Below, piece after piece: positions 1-8,470 of a stretch of 46,844 nt of DNA (its first letter is position 1; each line of letters opens with the position of its first letter). The stretch lies in NCBI GenBank assembly GCA_026645815.1, contig JAPKMR010000028.1:1-46844 (forward strand), in the 5' to 3' direction. The notes under the pieces were generated by a model. The model made no database searches. It was not told the DNA's origin and was given only the letters and a program-made list of their open reading frames with translations. The stretch is from Anaerolineae bacterium (GTDB lineage Bacteria; Chloroflexota; Anaerolineae; B4-G1; SLSP01). A program made the translations under genes and the position numbers.

Positions 1-76
1 AATCACAAAAAAAGATACCTCTCTGTGTTCTTGCATCGCCCACATGCTCGTTAGTCTAGCCACTATTGCCGCTCTA

Positions 77-222
77 GAAAAAAACGCTTCGCCTGTTCGC
101 ACAACCCCTCCCGGTCTCGCCTTTCGAGAAAGTGTTTTGTAGGCGGCGTCGTACTCGACGCCGCCTACAAAACACAAAAAAGAATCCTCTTCGCCTGTTT
201 GCAGAGCCCCTCTCGGTTCCCC
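77..222. repeat. Palindromic repeat, family A, copy 1 with duplicated flank
   Basis: A perfect 20-bp inverted repeat (132-151 and 156-175, loop TACT) has a T-rich outer and G+C-rich inner stem. The flank after it (176-222) contains CTTCGCCTGTTTGCAGA. A diverged copy of that flank also lies before the palindrome (about 77-119), so the flank looks duplicated around it. The same flank recurs at 8311-8358 and 22695-22745 next to palindromes with different arms. A weaker match sits near 9-40. Bases 1-315 contain no convincing gene: reading frames here translate into Arg-rich peptides that recur wherever the repeat recurs, so I treat them as by-products. Confidence 0.75.
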
Positions 223-277
223 CAAAAAATCGGTCCCACATCCAAAGCGCAAGCACCCTGGCGCGGCGCAGGCGCCC

Positions 278-305
278 TTGTCTCTCCCGCCGTTTGTCGT
301 ATAAT
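278..305 (+). promoter_or_regulatory. Promoter of tRNA-Leu
   Basis: The -35 is TTGTCT (278-283) and the -10 is a perfect TATAAT (300-305), with a 16-bp spacer. Transcription would begin near 312, only a few bases before the mature tRNA 5' end at 316. That is the expected layout for a singly transcribed tRNA gene. Confidence 0.75.
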
Positions 306-315
306 ACCCCTGTCA

Positions 316-397
316 GGGGAAGTGTCGGAATAGGCAGACGAGCATGACTTAGGATCATGTGCCGCGAGGCGTGCGGGTTCAAGTCCCGCCTTCCCCA
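316..397 (+). tRNA. tRNA-Leu (anticodon UAG)
   Basis: This is an 82-nt class II tRNA. The acceptor stem is GGGGAAG (316-322) with CTTCCCC (390-396) and discriminator A397. The anticodon stem CATGA/TCATG encloses the loop CTTAGGA, giving anticodon TAG at 350-352, which reads CUA leucine codons. A long variable arm (about 13 nt) and the T arm GCGGG-TTCAAGT-CCCGC support leucine. CCA is not encoded, because the gene continues ACG. A promoter lies immediately upstream and a long hairpin follows. Confidence 0.95.
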
Positions 398-404
398 ACG
401 TTGA

Positions 405-474
405 CAAAAACGGTAGACGGCAGACTGGGAAAAGGGTAACTTCCCCTGTTCCTGACCGCCGCCTACCGTTTTTG
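405..474. repeat. Long inverted repeat between tRNA-Leu and nuoBCD
   Basis: Seventeen-base arms at 405-421 and 458-474 pair with one mismatch around a 36-nt loop that can itself fold (GGGAA...TTCCC). It may end tRNA transcription or be another member of the local palindrome group. A TTGACA at 401-406 overlaps the left arm, but I find no matching -10. The nuoBCD promoter is therefore unclear, and the gene may be read through from the tRNA promoter. Confidence 0.6.
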
Positions 475-511
475 CAAACCGAGAACGATGAGTTTTTACC
501 ATAAGGTCATT

Positions 512-2935
512 ATGAAAGCACCAGTCAACTTGCCAGAAATACCGCCCGAATTGCGCGGTACCGTCAAACTTATCTCCTTTGATACGCTCTACAACTGGGC
601 GCGCAAACGCTCCCTCTGGCCCATGCTCTTTGGTCTGGCGTGTTGCGCCTTCGAAATGATCGCGACCGCTGCCTCACGTTATGATATGGCGCGTTTTGGG
701 ATGGAGATTATGCGCGCCAGCCCCCGACAGGCGGACCTTCTCATCGTCAACGGTACGGTGACCAAAAAGATGGCGCCTCAGGTCGTCCGGCTTTATGATC
801 AGATGGCTGAACCGAAGTACGTCATCGCCATGGGAGCCTGTGCCATCTCCGGTGGACCTTTCAAAGAGGGCTATAACGTGGTCTCCGGGGTGGATCGGCT
901 TATCCCTGTGGATGTCTACATCCCCGGTTGCCCCCCGCGCCCCGAGGCTCTGCTCCAGGGCATTCTCGCCTTGCAGGCGCGTTTTGATCACGAGAACATT
1001 GCCACCATGCGCGCCTTCCAAAAGACGCCAGATGAGGGCATCCCTGTCCCGCTGCTCGGTCCGGATTTCGCGGATTGGCAAACCCTGTGGTTGCAGAGCC
1101 ATCCGGAGATGCAGATCGCTCCAGAGCCGGTGGCTGAAGAAGCCGCCTCGCAACCGGGGCGTATTCATTCCCTGGAACCGGTGCCCTTCGGCGATACAGC
1201 CAAGACGGTGCTCATCCTCCAGAGCCGTTTCCCTCGGGATATCAAACCCTTGGAGGATGGCTTGCTCGTTGCCCCCAGCAAGATTCAGCAAGTGGCGGAT
1301 TTCTTGCGGGAGCAGCTCAGTTATCGCATCCTTTCGAATCTCACCGCGGTGGATTATCCCAATCCGCCGGAGGACATTCCCGAACCTTGTATTGATGTGG
1401 TCTACCATTTTTCGCGGCTCAGCGGCGGTGGAACTGTAGCCCTGCACACCCGCGTGCATCGCACCGAACCACGCCTGGTTTCGCTCACCCCCAACTTCCC
1501 GGCAGCCAACTTCCAGGAGCGCGAGATCTGGGACCTCTTTGGCGTTCGCTTCGAGGGACATCCCGATCTCCGGCGCTTGCTCATGTGGGAAGGTTTCGAA
1601 GGCCATCCCATGCGCAAAGACTGGCATGAGGCCTATTTCGAGGCCGAACACAAACCTTACCGCAGCCGTTTTCCCAACGGCAGCAAGCCGCGCAGCGCTG
1701 AATCGCGCAGCCCTTTCCGTGCGAACGTGCGCCTGCCTGAGGGCTGGCAGCCCGCCGAGGATGGTATCGAGGAAGTGGACCGCCTGCTCTACGAGCGCAT
1801 GCTCTCGGCAGACCGCGACCCCGCCAGACCTTTGGGCACTGAAGAACTCATCCTGAACTTTGGACCACATCATCCCAGCACCCACGGCGTCTTCCGTATG
1901 GTGGCGCGTCTGGATGGTGAGACGGTGCAACACCTGGAGCCGGTTTTCGGTTACCTCCACCGCAACCACGAGAAAATTGGTGAGCGCAACACCTGGCTGC
2001 AAAACATCCCCTATACGGATCGCCTGGACTACATTAATGGGATGACCAACAACCTGGGCTACTGCCTGGCGTTGGAAAAACTGCTCGGCTGGGAAGTGCC
2101 AGAACGGGCAGAGGTAATCCGCATCATCATGTCCGAATTCTCGCGCATCGTCAACCACATGCTCGCGGCGGGTTTCCTCAGCAATGAGCTGGGGCTGTAC
2201 TTCACCGGTTCATTGTATGCTCTGGAGGAGCGCGAACTCATTCTCGACCTTTTTGAGACGGTCTCGGGCGGCAGAATGATGTTCAACTATATGCGCCCCG
2301 GTGGGGTAGCGGCGGATTTGCCTTCCGGGTGGGTGGAACGCGCACGGGAACTGGTGCGTGAGCGCCTGCCCCAAAAAGTAAAAACCATGCAGACCTTCTT
2401 GCTGGATAACGACATCATCCAGGCGCGGACCTTGGGAATCGGGGTGCTGCCCCCGGAGATGGCTGTTGCCTGTGGCGTCACCGGACCCGTCCTCCGCGCG
2501 AGCAACGTGCCCTATGACCTGCGCCGCGCCGATCCCTACGGCATTTACGACCGTTTTGAATTCGATATCTGCACCCGCCAGCACGGCGATGCTTATGACC
2601 GTCTGGCGCTGCGCTTTGACGAAATCTGGCAAAGCCTGCGCATTTTGAAGCAAGCGTTGGAGCAGCTTCCGGAGGGACCGGTGCAGTCGCACAAGCTCAC
2701 GCCGCTGCTGAGCGTTCCTGCCGGCGAAACCTACACGCGCATCGAGGCGCCTAAGGGTGAACTGGGCTTCTATCTGGTCTCGGATGGCGGGCGCAACCCT
2801 TATCGCTATCACGTGCGCTCTACCTCGCTGCTCAACCTCACGCCTCTGAGTGCTATCTGTCGCGGCGCAAAGGTTGCCGACCTCGTGGCTATCCTGGGTA
2901 GCCTCGACCTCACCTTGGGGGAGGTAGATCGCTGA
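512..2935 (+). CDS. nuoBCD: NADH-quinone oxidoreductase subunits B, C and D fused
   Basis: This is a single polypeptide with three complex I subunits in order. NuoB (about residues 1-165) carries the N2 cluster cysteines: a CC pair at 44-45, then C110 (GAC) and C140 (PGCPP). NuoC (about 215-380) ends in the [11 protein letters not shown] and HPMRKDW region. NuoD (about 440-807) begins with [10 protein letters not shown]. Together they form the peripheral Q-module arm that passes electrons to quinone. I chose ATG 512 because an AAGGT lies 5 nt upstream. An in-frame ATG at 488 would add 8 residues but has no good ribosome binding site. The stop overlaps the nuoI start (ATGA). NuoA, H and J-N are absent from this side, so the operon is split or reduced. 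NuoCD fusions are well known; the three-way fusion is less usual. Confidence 0.93.
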   Translation: MKAPVNLPEIPPELRGTVKLISFDTLYNWARKRSLWPMLFGLACCAFEMIATAASRYDMARFGMEIMRASPRQADLLIVNGTVTKKMAPQVVRLYDQMAEPKYVIAMGACAISGGPFKEGYNVVSGVDRLIPVDVYIPGCPPRPEALLQGILALQARFDHENIATMRAFQKTPDEGIPVPLLGPDFADWQTLWLQSHPEMQIAPEPVAEEAASQPGRIHSLEPVPFGDTAKTVLILQSRFPRDIKPLEDGLLVAPSKIQQVADFLREQLSYRILSNLTAVDYPNPPEDIPEPCIDVVYHFSRLSGGGTVALHTRVHRTEPRLVSLTPNFPAANFQEREIWDLFGVRFEGHPDLRRLLMWEGFEGHPMRKDWHEAYFEAEHKPYRSRFPNGSKPRSAESRSPFRANVRLPEGWQPAEDGIEEVDRLLYERMLSADRDPARPLGTEELILNFGPHHPSTHGVFRMVARLDGETVQHLEPVFGYLHRNHEKIGERNTWLQNIPYTDRLDYINGMTNNLGYCLALEKLLGWEVPERAEVIRIIMSEFSRIVNHMLAAGFLSNELGLYFTGSLYALEERELILDLFETVSGGRMMFNYMRPGGVAADLPSGWVERARELVRERLPQKVKTMQTFLLDNDIIQARTLGIGVLPPEMAVACGVTGPVLRASNVPYDLRRADPYGIYDRFEFDICTRQHGDAYDRLALRFDEIWQSLRILKQALEQLPEGPVQSHKLTPLLSVPAGETYTRIEAPKGELGFYLVSDGGRNPYRYHVRSTSLLNLTPLSAICRGAKVADLVAILGSLDLTLGEVDR

Positions 2936-3432
2936 TGACGGGTTGGGGAGTGCTCAAATCGCTATGGACCGTGCTGCGGCACTTTTTCATGACCTATGTG
3001 GATGATCTGCGCTACGGTCCTGGGCGGCGTTATCGCCCTGAGGCGCTTGCCGAACGGCAGGGCGCCAAAGCGCAGGGCGTCTTTACCGTCCAGTACCCGC
3101 GCGAACGACTGCCGTTGCCTGAGCGTAGCCGCAACCTCCCGTTCCTGGTGGAGGATGCGACCACGGGGGCGCTGCGTTGTACCGCTTGTGGCATCTGCAC
3201 TCAGGTCTGCCCGGTGCAGTGCATCTGGATCGAGCGCGCTGTGGATGCCGAGACCGGACGCCCATTGCGCCGTCCGGCGCAATACCATCTCGATATCAGC
3301 CTGTGCATGGGCTGTGGTTTCTGCGCCGAATTTTGTCCCTTCGATGCCATCAAGATGGGCAGCGATTTCGAAGTCTCCAGCTACGAGCGCCCGAGCTTCC
3401 TGGATGCGACGCAGCTGGCGCGGAGGCTCTGA
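2935..3432 (+). CDS. nuoI: NADH-quinone oxidoreductase subunit I (ferredoxin-type)
   Basis: This 165-residue iron-sulfur subunit carries two [4Fe-4S] clusters (N6a, N6b) that wire electrons toward N2 in NuoB. Both CxxCxxCxxxCP motifs are intact: C82, C85, C88, C92 and C124, C127, C130, C134. An amphipathic N-terminal segment (about 5-20) fits membrane-surface attachment. The gene overlaps nuoBCD by 1 nt, so the two are translationally coupled. It is followed by a palindrome and the convergent tpiA, so this complex I transcript ends here with only BCD and I. The membrane and NADH-module genes must lie elsewhere if a full complex is made. Confidence 0.95.
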   Translation: MTGWGVLKSLWTVLRHFFMTYVDDLRYGPGRRYRPEALAERQGAKAQGVFTVQYPRERLPLPERSRNLPFLVEDATTGALRCTACGICTQVCPVQCIWIERAVDAETGRPLRRPAQYHLDISLCMGCGFCAEFCPFDAIKMGSDFEVSSYERPSFLDATQLARRL

Positions 3433-3471
3433 CTCACAATTCGTGATTGAGCGCGCGCCTACCCGGAAAAA

Positions 3472-3514
3472 ATGGGATTATGCACTGCGGTTTCGCCGCA
3501 GTGCATAATCCCAT
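3472..3514. repeat. Perfect 19-bp palindrome between convergent nuoI and tpiA
   Basis: The arms at 3472-3490 and 3496-3514 match perfectly around loop TTTCG. No strong U-tract follows on either strand. The position between two convergent genes fits a bidirectional terminator, but the stem architecture also matches the other intergenic palindromes of this window. Confidence 0.7.
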
Positions 3515-3568
3515 CAAAGAAATCTCACCATGCCCCGTGGAAAAGGGGTGGGGTGGCTAAGGTCAGAC

Positions 3569-4342
3569 TTATGCCTTCCCCAACGCCGCCAGGGCGTTCT
3601 TCACGATAGCGCCGAAGGATGCCTCTTTGAGACTTGCGCCGCCCACCAGCGCCCCATCAATCTCCGGCATGACGATGAACTCCGCCATATTCTCCGGTTT
3701 GACGCTGCCGCCGTATTGCACGCGGATCGCCTGAGCCGTTTCCGCATCGTACAATTCGGTGAGCACATCGCGGATGGCTTCGCGGATGATTGTGTTCGCG
3801 GCTTCGGGCGTGGCGGTCAAACCGGTGCCAATCGCCCATATCGGCTCATAGGCTAGCACCACCTTGCGCGCTTCCTCAGCCGAAATGCCTGCAAACGCGC
3901 CATGAATCTGCGCGGCGACGAACGGCACGGTCTCCCCACCGCGATTCTGCTCCAGGCTCTCGCCGATGCAGACGATAGGGACGATCCCGTGCGCCAGCGC
4001 TGCCTTGAACTTGCGATTGACCGTCTCATCCGTCTCGCCGAAATACTGCCGGCGCTCCGAATGGCCCAGGATCACATAGCGCGCTAGCTCTTTGACCATG
4101 AGCGGCGAGAGCTCCCCGGTGAAGGCGCCTTCATTCTCCCAATACATATTCTGCGCACCTACGCCGATGTTCGAGCCTGCCAGGGCTTGCCCTACCGCCA
4201 TCAGCGCGGTTGCCGGCGTGCAGACCGCCAGATCCATCCCCGTGAGACCATCGAAGGCGGCGCGCAGGCTCTCAGCCAGAGCTACGCCTTCTGCCACGGT
4301 TTTATACATCTTCCAGTTACCCGCAATAAAGGGTGTCCGCAT
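3569..4342 (-). CDS. tpiA: Triosephosphate isomerase
   Basis: It interconverts dihydroxyacetone phosphate and glyceraldehyde 3-phosphate in glycolysis and gluconeogenesis. The 257-residue TIM barrel is of usual length. Catalytic residues are visible: N9 and K11 (GNWKMYK), H94 (LGHSERR) and E166 (AYEPIWAIGTG), with the phosphate-binding GG near the C-terminus. It is the last gene of a minus-strand block gap-pgk-tpiA and starts 84 nt after pgk. That spacer contains an inverted repeat. This gene order is common for glycolytic operons. Confidence 0.97.
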   Translation of the reverse strand: MRTPFIAGNWKMYKTVAEGVALAESLRAAFDGLTGMDLAVCTPATALMAVGQALAGSNIGVGAQNMYWENEGAFTGELSPLMVKELARYVILGHSERRQYFGETDETVNRKFKAALAHGIVPIVCIGESLEQNRGGETVPFVAAQIHGAFAGISAEEARKVVLAYEPIWAIGTGLTATPEAANTIIREAIRDVLTELYDAETAQAIRVQYGGSVKPENMAEFIVMPEIDGALVGGASLKEASFGAIVKNALAALGKA

Positions 4343-4370
4343 GGCACAATCCTCTCTTTACTGATTTGAA

Positions 4371-4407
4371 CGTGAGGCGTCACGCATCGTGGGCGTCACG
4401 CCTCACG
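4371..4407. repeat. Inverted repeat in the pgk-tpiA spacer
   Basis: Arms of 15 nt at 4371-4385 and 4393-4407 pair with one C:C mismatch. They could form an mRNA hairpin between the two cistrons, for example as a stability or processing element. No U-tract follows, so a strong terminator is unlikely. Confidence 0.5.
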
Positions 4408-4426
4408 CATGGCACAACGTGCCGTT

Positions 4427-5602
4427 TTATTTCTCCTGTAGAATCGCCACACCGGGCAGCACTTTGCCCTCGAGGAATTCCAGGCTTGCGCCGCCGCCGG
4501 TAGAAACATGGCTCATCTTGTCGGCAACGCCGGCTTTCTTCACCGCCGAGGCAGAATCCCCGCCGCCGATGATGGTGGTGGCTTCAATCTCTGCCAGGAT
4601 GTTGGCGATGGCGAAGGTGCCCCTGGCGAAATTGGGCATCTCGAAAACACCCATCGGTCCGTTCCAGGCAACGGTCTTGGCTGTCTTCAGAATGCCCTCG
4701 TATTTGCCGATCGTGGCAGGTCCAATATCGAGAATGCGCCACCCGGGCTCCACCTCATCTACCGGGACGATTTTGCTCTGGGCTTCGTTATCGAAGGCAT
4801 TCGCCACTACGGCATCCACCGGCAGCGCCAGCTTATCGGCTGACTCCTCGAGCAATGCCTTGGCAACATCCAGAACCTCGGCTTCCATGAGCGAATCGCC
4901 CACTTCCAGACCCATCGCCTTGAGGAAGGTATTGGCCATGCCGCCGCCGATGAGCACCTTATCCGCCTGGCTGAGCATGTTACGGATAACGCCGATTTTG
5001 TCCGAAATCTTCGCCCCACCGAGGATGACCACATACGGGCGCTCCGGATCTTCAGTCGCCCGTCCCAGGAAGTCAATCTCCTTCTCCATCAGGAAACCGG
5101 AAACTGCGGGCAGGAAATGTGCCACCCCTTCGGTGCTCGATTGCGCGCGATGCGCGGTGCCGAAGGCATCGTTGACGAAGATATCGCCCAATTTTGCCAG
5201 GCTCTCGGCGATGCCCATATCATTCTTCGTCTCCGCCTTATAGAAGCGGACATTCTCTAGCAGCATCACGTTGCCGGGCTGCAACTGCGCCGCCAAGGCT
5301 TCAACCTCAGCGCCGATGCAATCCGTCGCAAACAGCACGGGCTGACCGAGCAATTCCGTCAGCCGTTCGGCGATGGGCTTGAGGCTGAACTCGGCTTCGT
5401 AGCCGGTCCCCGCGGGGCGTCCCAGGTGCGACATCAACACGAGCGCCGCGCCCTGTTCCAGAATATACTTGATGGTGGGCAGGGTAGCTTTGATGCGCTT
5501 GTCATCGCTGATGACGCCCTCTTTGATGGGTACATTGTAATCCACGCGCATCAACACACGCTTACCGTGCAAATCCACATCGCGGATGGTTTTCTTATTC
5601 AT
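4427..5602 (-). CDS. pgk: Phosphoglycerate kinase
   Basis: It transfers phosphate between 1,3-bisphosphoglycerate and ADP. The 391-residue protein shows the family landmarks: RVDYNVP near the N-terminus, [15 protein letters not shown], the nucleotide-site GGGDSA and the C-terminal [14 protein letters not shown] chose the ATG at 5602 because GGAGG lies 4 nt upstream. The reading frame remains open for 16 more residues upstream without a ribosome binding site or homology. The start is 122 nt after gap and the end 84 nt before tpiA, consistent with one transcript. Confidence 0.97.
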   Translation of the reverse strand: MNKKTIRDVDLHGKRVLMRVDYNVPIKEGVISDDKRIKATLPTIKYILEQGAALVLMSHLGRPAGTGYEAEFSLKPIAERLTELLGQPVLFATDCIGAEVEALAAQLQPGNVMLLENVRFYKAETKNDMGIAESLAKLGDIFVNDAFGTAHRAQSSTEGVAHFLPAVSGFLMEKEIDFLGRATEDPERPYVVILGGAKISDKIGVIRNMLSQADKVLIGGGMANTFLKAMGLEVGDSLMEAEVLDVAKALLEESADKLALPVDAVVANAFDNEAQSKIVPVDEVEPGWRILDIGPATIGKYEGILKTAKTVAWNGPMGVFEMPNFARGTFAIANILAEIEATTIIGGGDSASAVKKAGVADKMSHVSTGGGASLEFLEGKVLPGVAILQEK

Positions 5603-5724
5603 AGATCCTCCAAAAGTAGCAAGTACATAAAACAGATTAGCCGGTTGCAAATTCTCAAATCACAAAAGGAAGCTGGTCGTCTAAAATCCACAACCAGCTT
5701 CCAGATGTCTGATAGTCTCCCTGT

Positions 5725-6780
5725 TTACAGCTTGCTGGCGAGCAGTGCTGCCAGGTCGGCGGTGCGGACGCTATAACCCCACTCGTTGTCGTACCACGTG
5801 ACGACCTTGATGAAGGTGCTTTCGCCCTTGCCCAAGACCATCGTGAACGGCAGGTCCACGGAGGAGCTGTGCGGGTCGCCCTTGAAGTCAACGCTGACCA
5901 GCGGCTCATCAATCGCGGCGAGGATGCCCTTCATCGGACCGGCGGCGGCGTCGCGGAAAGCCTGGCGCAGTTCCTCGGTCGTTGTGGGCTTCTCGATTTC
6001 CACCGTGAAATCCACGATCGAAACCGTCGGGGTGGGGACGCGCAGCGCGTACCCATCGAACTTGCCCTTGAGGTCCGGGATCACCAGCGAGATGGCTTTG
6101 GCAGCGCCCGTAGTGGTCGGGATGATGCTCACGGCAGCGGCGCGCGCGCGGCGCAGGTCGCTGTGGGGCAGGTCCAGAATCTTCTGGTCGTTCGTGTACG
6201 AGTGAATGGTGGTCATGAAACCGCGCAGGATGTTGTACCGATCGTGCACAACCTTTGCCGCCGGCGCCAGACAGTTGGTGGTGCAGGACGCATTGGAAAG
6301 CACATGGTGTGTGGCGGGATCGTACATCTCGTCGTTCACACCCATGACGATGGTGAGGTCCTCACCCTGTGCCGGCGCGGAGATAATGACCTTCTTCGCG
6401 CCGCCCTTGGTGATGTGGTTCTCGGCGCCCTTGACGAACTTACCCTTCTTGTTCACGCCGTCTTGTTTGATGGTGAACAGACCGGTGGATTCAATGACAA
6501 TATCCACACCGATCTCACCCCAGGGCAGGTTTGCCGGATCGGATTCTTTGAAGACCCGCACCAGCTTGCCGTCAATCATCAATCCCCCCTCGACGACTTC
6601 CACCGTGCCATCGAAACGCCCGTAGTTCGAGTCATACTTGAGCAGGTGTGCCATGGTCGGCGTATCGCCGATGTCGTTGACAGCCACCACTTCCAGGGTG
6701 TCTGGATAGAAGTCACGGATTGCCTTCAATACCTGCCGCCCGATGCGACCAAAACCGTTAATCCCTACTTGTGTAACCAT
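5725..6780 (-). CDS. gap: Glyceraldehyde-3-phosphate dehydrogenase, type I
   Basis: It oxidises glyceraldehyde 3-phosphate with NAD(P). The N-terminal Rossmann motif is INGFGRIGR, the catalytic site SNASCTTNC gives C166, and the partner histidine is H192 (IHSYTNDQ). The protein has 351 residues, longer than the usual 330-340. The excess lies mainly after GLFT (about residue 103), where an insertion of roughly ten residues precedes the GAKKVIIS strand. Start ATG 6780 has an AAAGGAG six nt upstream. A further 33 codons upstream are open but lack homology. The leader carries three near-identical 13-nt repeats. Confidence 0.96.
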   Translation of the reverse strand: MVTQVGINGFGRIGRQVLKAIRDFYPDTLEVVAVNDIGDTPTMAHLLKYDSNYGRFDGTVEVVEGGLMIDGKLVRVFKESDPANLPWGEIGVDIVIESTGLFTIKQDGVNKKGKFVKGAENHITKGGAKKVIISAPAQGEDLTIVMGVNDEMYDPATHHVLSNASCTTNCLAPAAKVVHDRYNILRGFMTTIHSYTNDQKILDLPHSDLRRARAAAVSIIPTTTGAAKAISLVIPDLKGKFDGYALRVPTPTVSIVDFTVEIEKPTTTEELRQAFRDAAAGPMKGILAAIDEPLVSVDFKGDPHSSSVDLPFTMVLGKGESTFIKVVTWYDNEWGYSVRTADLAALLASKL

Positions 6781-6800
6781 CTTTTGCTCCTTTCTGAAAT

Positions 6801-6840
6801 AGGATTGGAAACCAGGATTGGAAATCATGGATTGGATATT
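6801..6840 (-). repeat. Three short tandem repeats in the gap leader
   Basis: Read on the plus strand, AGGATTGGAAACC (6801-6813) is followed directly by AGGATTGGAAATC (6814-6826) and then ATGGATTGGA (6827-6836). They fill the space between the predicted gap promoter and its ribosome binding site. This suggests repeated binding of a regulator or RNA-binding protein, but no known operator is recognised. Confidence 0.55.
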
Positions 6841-6865
6841 AGCACACACTTGGCTACGTACCCAA
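6836..6865 (-). promoter_or_regulatory. Possible gap promoter
   Basis: On the minus strand a TTGGGT (6865-6860) and a TAATAT (6841-6836) are separated by 18 bp, a moderate match. It lies in the 105-nt gap between the yvcK-like gene and gap, so gap may be expressed both from here and by read-through. Confidence 0.4.
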
Positions 6866-6885
6866 TCGTTCATCTCCAAGCCGGC

Positions 6886-8169
6886 TCACGTCAGCAGGCT
6901 GATGATGACATCGGTCAATTTCTCGCTATCGTGTTGCCAGGGTGTCGTTGCACTGCCCAGCGCTGCCTTGATGATGGTCAGATTGTCGCGTGCCTTGACC
7001 TCTGGCTTGATCCAACTCGGCTCGTCCGGCGCTGCATCTCCCTGCGGAGGTAGATTGACCACCATCGTCGAGAACAGCCCCGGTCCCAGATGCTTTTCCA
7101 GCGCGTGCAGGTGATCCTCGGCTGTGTAGTCATCGGTTTCACCGTGTTGCACCGCCACATTGCATACATACACCTTTAGCGCGCGGCTTGCCCGCAATGC
7201 CATCGCAATCTCCGGGACCAACAAGTTGGGCAGGATACTGGTGTAGAGACTGCCGGGTCCCACGATGATCATCTCGGCTTCCAGGATGGCGCGAATGGAC
7301 CGCGGGTGAGCGCGGGGCGCCTCCGGCTCCAGCAACACCCGCAGGATTCGCCCATTGGCTTTGGGAATCTCCGATTCACCCCGAATGCGCACCGGTGTTG
7401 CATTCCCCACTTGCACATCCGCAGCCAGAGTCACTGCTTCCAGCGTGCTCGGCAGCACCCTGCCTTGCACGGCTAGAACTTGACTGGAGGTCTCGAGCGC
7501 CGCTTCAAAAGAGCCGGTCACCCCGGCCATAGCGCTGATGTAAAGGTTCCCAAAACTATGCCCATCCAACCCCGCCGCGCTGCTGAAACGATATTGCCAG
7601 AGCCGGGTGATCAGCGATTCATCATCCGCCAGCGCTGCAATACAGTTACGAAAATCGCCCGGGGGCAGAATATCCAGCTCCCGGCGCAACCGTCCAGAAG
7701 AACCGCCATCATCGGCGACCGTCACAATAGCGGTCAGGTTAGCGGTGTGCGCTTTCAATCCGCGCAGAATCATCGCCTGCCCGTGCCCGCCGCCCAATAC
7801 CACCACTCGTGGCCCTCGACTGCGCCTCCGGTATGCGTGGAGCAATTCGGCATAAGGGATGGGCGTAGTCTGGGTGAACGGGCGCAACAGCGCGCGATTC
7901 AAGCCCCTTAGCCCTACGACCAGGCTGACCAGGCCAAAGCTAAGGAAACTGATAATCCGCACGGCTCGCGGCAAGAATTGTAGGGTAGCATAGTAAAAGA
8001 ACGGCGGCAGCGGATACAAAGTCCGCAACAACGAGGCGCTGCCTATGATGAAGATGGCGAGGCCCAGCATCATCAACAACAACCAACGCTTAATACCCAG
8101 TCCGGGCTCAAGCCACCATATCAGGCTCCGCCACGTGGATTTCGGCGTTGCTCTGGTCTGTCGCTTCAT
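6886..8169 (-). CDS. yvcK: YvcK/CofD-like gluconeogenesis factor with membrane N-terminus
   Basis: This 427-residue protein belongs to the CofD/YvcK superfamily. In Bacillus, YvcK binds UDP-GlcNAc and is needed for growth on gluconeogenic carbon and for normal envelope synthesis. The cytoplasmic domain (about 118-427) starts with VVVLGGGHGQ and contains TVADDGGSSGRLRRE, PPGDFRNC and VGPGSLYTSILPNL, all family hallmarks. Residues about 28-50 and 70-90 are hydrophobic and form two membrane segments absent from the Bacillus protein. The gene lies directly upstream of gap-pgk-tpiA on the same strand, which fits a central-carbon role. Its promoter places the transcription start at or beside the ATG, so the mRNA is probably leaderless. 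Confidence 0.9.
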   Translation of the reverse strand: MKRQTRATPKSTWRSLIWWLEPGLGIKRWLLLMMLGLAIFIIGSASLLRTLYPLPPFFYYATLQFLPRAVRIISFLSFGLVSLVVGLRGLNRALLRPFTQTTPIPYAELLHAYRRRSRGPRVVVLGGGHGQAMILRGLKAHTANLTAIVTVADDGGSSGRLRRELDILPPGDFRNCIAALADDESLITRLWQYRFSSAAGLDGHSFGNLYISAMAGVTGSFEAALETSSQVLAVQGRVLPSTLEAVTLAADVQVGNATPVRIRGESEIPKANGRILRVLLEPEAPRAHPRSIRAILEAEMIIVGPGSLYTSILPNLLVPEIAMALRASRALKVYVCNVAVQHGETDDYTAEDHLHALEKHLGPGLFSTMVVNLPPQGDAAPDEPSWIKPEVKARDNLTIIKAALGSATTPWQHDSEKLTDVIISLLT

Positions 8170-8176
8170 CTTAATT

Positions 8177-8204
8177 ATTATACCTTTAGCTGATAGAGTG
8201 TCAA
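8177..8204 (-). promoter_or_regulatory. Consensus promoter of yvcK, predicted leaderless
   Basis: On the minus strand a perfect TTGACA (8204-8199) and a perfect TATAAT (8182-8177) are 16 bp apart. The ATG (8169) comes only 7 nt after the -10, so transcription should begin at or within a base or two of the start codon. No Shine-Dalgarno can fit. Confidence 0.8.
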
Positions 8205-8212
8205 CGCTTCAA

Positions 8213-8280
8213 CCTGAATAGCGTTTTTGATGTCTTCCTGAACAGTGTTTTTGGTGCTTTCCTGAACAGTGTTTTTTGTG
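8213..8280. repeat. Three 24-nt tandem repeats upstream of the yvcK promoter
   Basis: The units at 8213-8236, 8237-8260 and 8261-8280 (last one truncated) share CCTGAACAGTGTTTTTGGTG with a few changes. The third unit runs into the left arm of the family A palindrome, so the array looks like stepwise duplication of the sequence next to that palindrome. It ends 8 bp from the yvcK -35. Confidence 0.7.
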
Positions 8281-8358
8281 CGGCGCCGTACCCGGCGCTG
8301 CACCAAAAACAAAAGAAAAGATCCTCTTCGTCTGTTTGCAGAACCCTTCTCAGTCTCC
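8271..8358. repeat. Palindromic repeat, family A, copy 2
   Basis: Imperfect 18-bp arms at 8271-8288 and 8293-8310 (two mismatches) surround loop TACC. The conserved flank with CTTCGTCTGTTTGCAGA follows. Flank, loop and order match copy 1 near 132-222, although the arms differ. The 300-bp space between yvcK and rsfS (8170-8470) consists of this repeat, the tandem array, the promoter and a small hairpin. Confidence 0.75.
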
Positions 8359-8403
8359 GCCAACACTCTGTCGCCTACCCTGCAACCAGCACCCTACATA
8401 CAA

Positions 8404-8430
8404 CAGCCCAGGGATAAAAACCCTGGGCTG
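8404..8430 (-). terminator. Hairpin downstream of rsfS
   Basis: Perfect 10-bp arms CAGCCCAGGG/CCCTGGGCTG (8404-8413, 8421-8430) surround a 7-nt loop, 40 nt past the rsfS stop. The sequence after it on the minus strand is only weakly U-rich (TTGTAT), so termination may be inefficient. Confidence 0.5.
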
Positions 8431-8470
8431 ATCTTCTCAGGCTTACCTGTCTAGGGAATATCCAGTGAAC

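Noticed and set aside
401..406. TTGACA as the nuoBCD -35
   Set aside because: No -10 is found at 15-19 bp downstream, and the hexamer overlaps an inverted repeat arm.
74..502. Open frames encoding Arg-rich peptides (minus strand 74-502 and 8178-8366) with similar CANRRRG and RRRVRRR text
   Set aside because: The likeness comes from the shared family A repeat and palindrome. There is no ribosome binding site, and the frames cross a tRNA gene or promoter.
674..2158. 494-residue open frame antisense to nuoBCD
   Set aside because: It lies fully opposite a strongly conserved gene, resembles no family and reflects high G+C codon bias.
5869..7053. 394-residue plus-strand frame across gap and the end of yvcK
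   Set aside because: It is antisense to two conserved genes, has His/Arg-rich composition and no homology.
8213..8280. CRISPR array
   Set aside because: The units are direct tandem repeats without spacers, and no cas genes are in the window.
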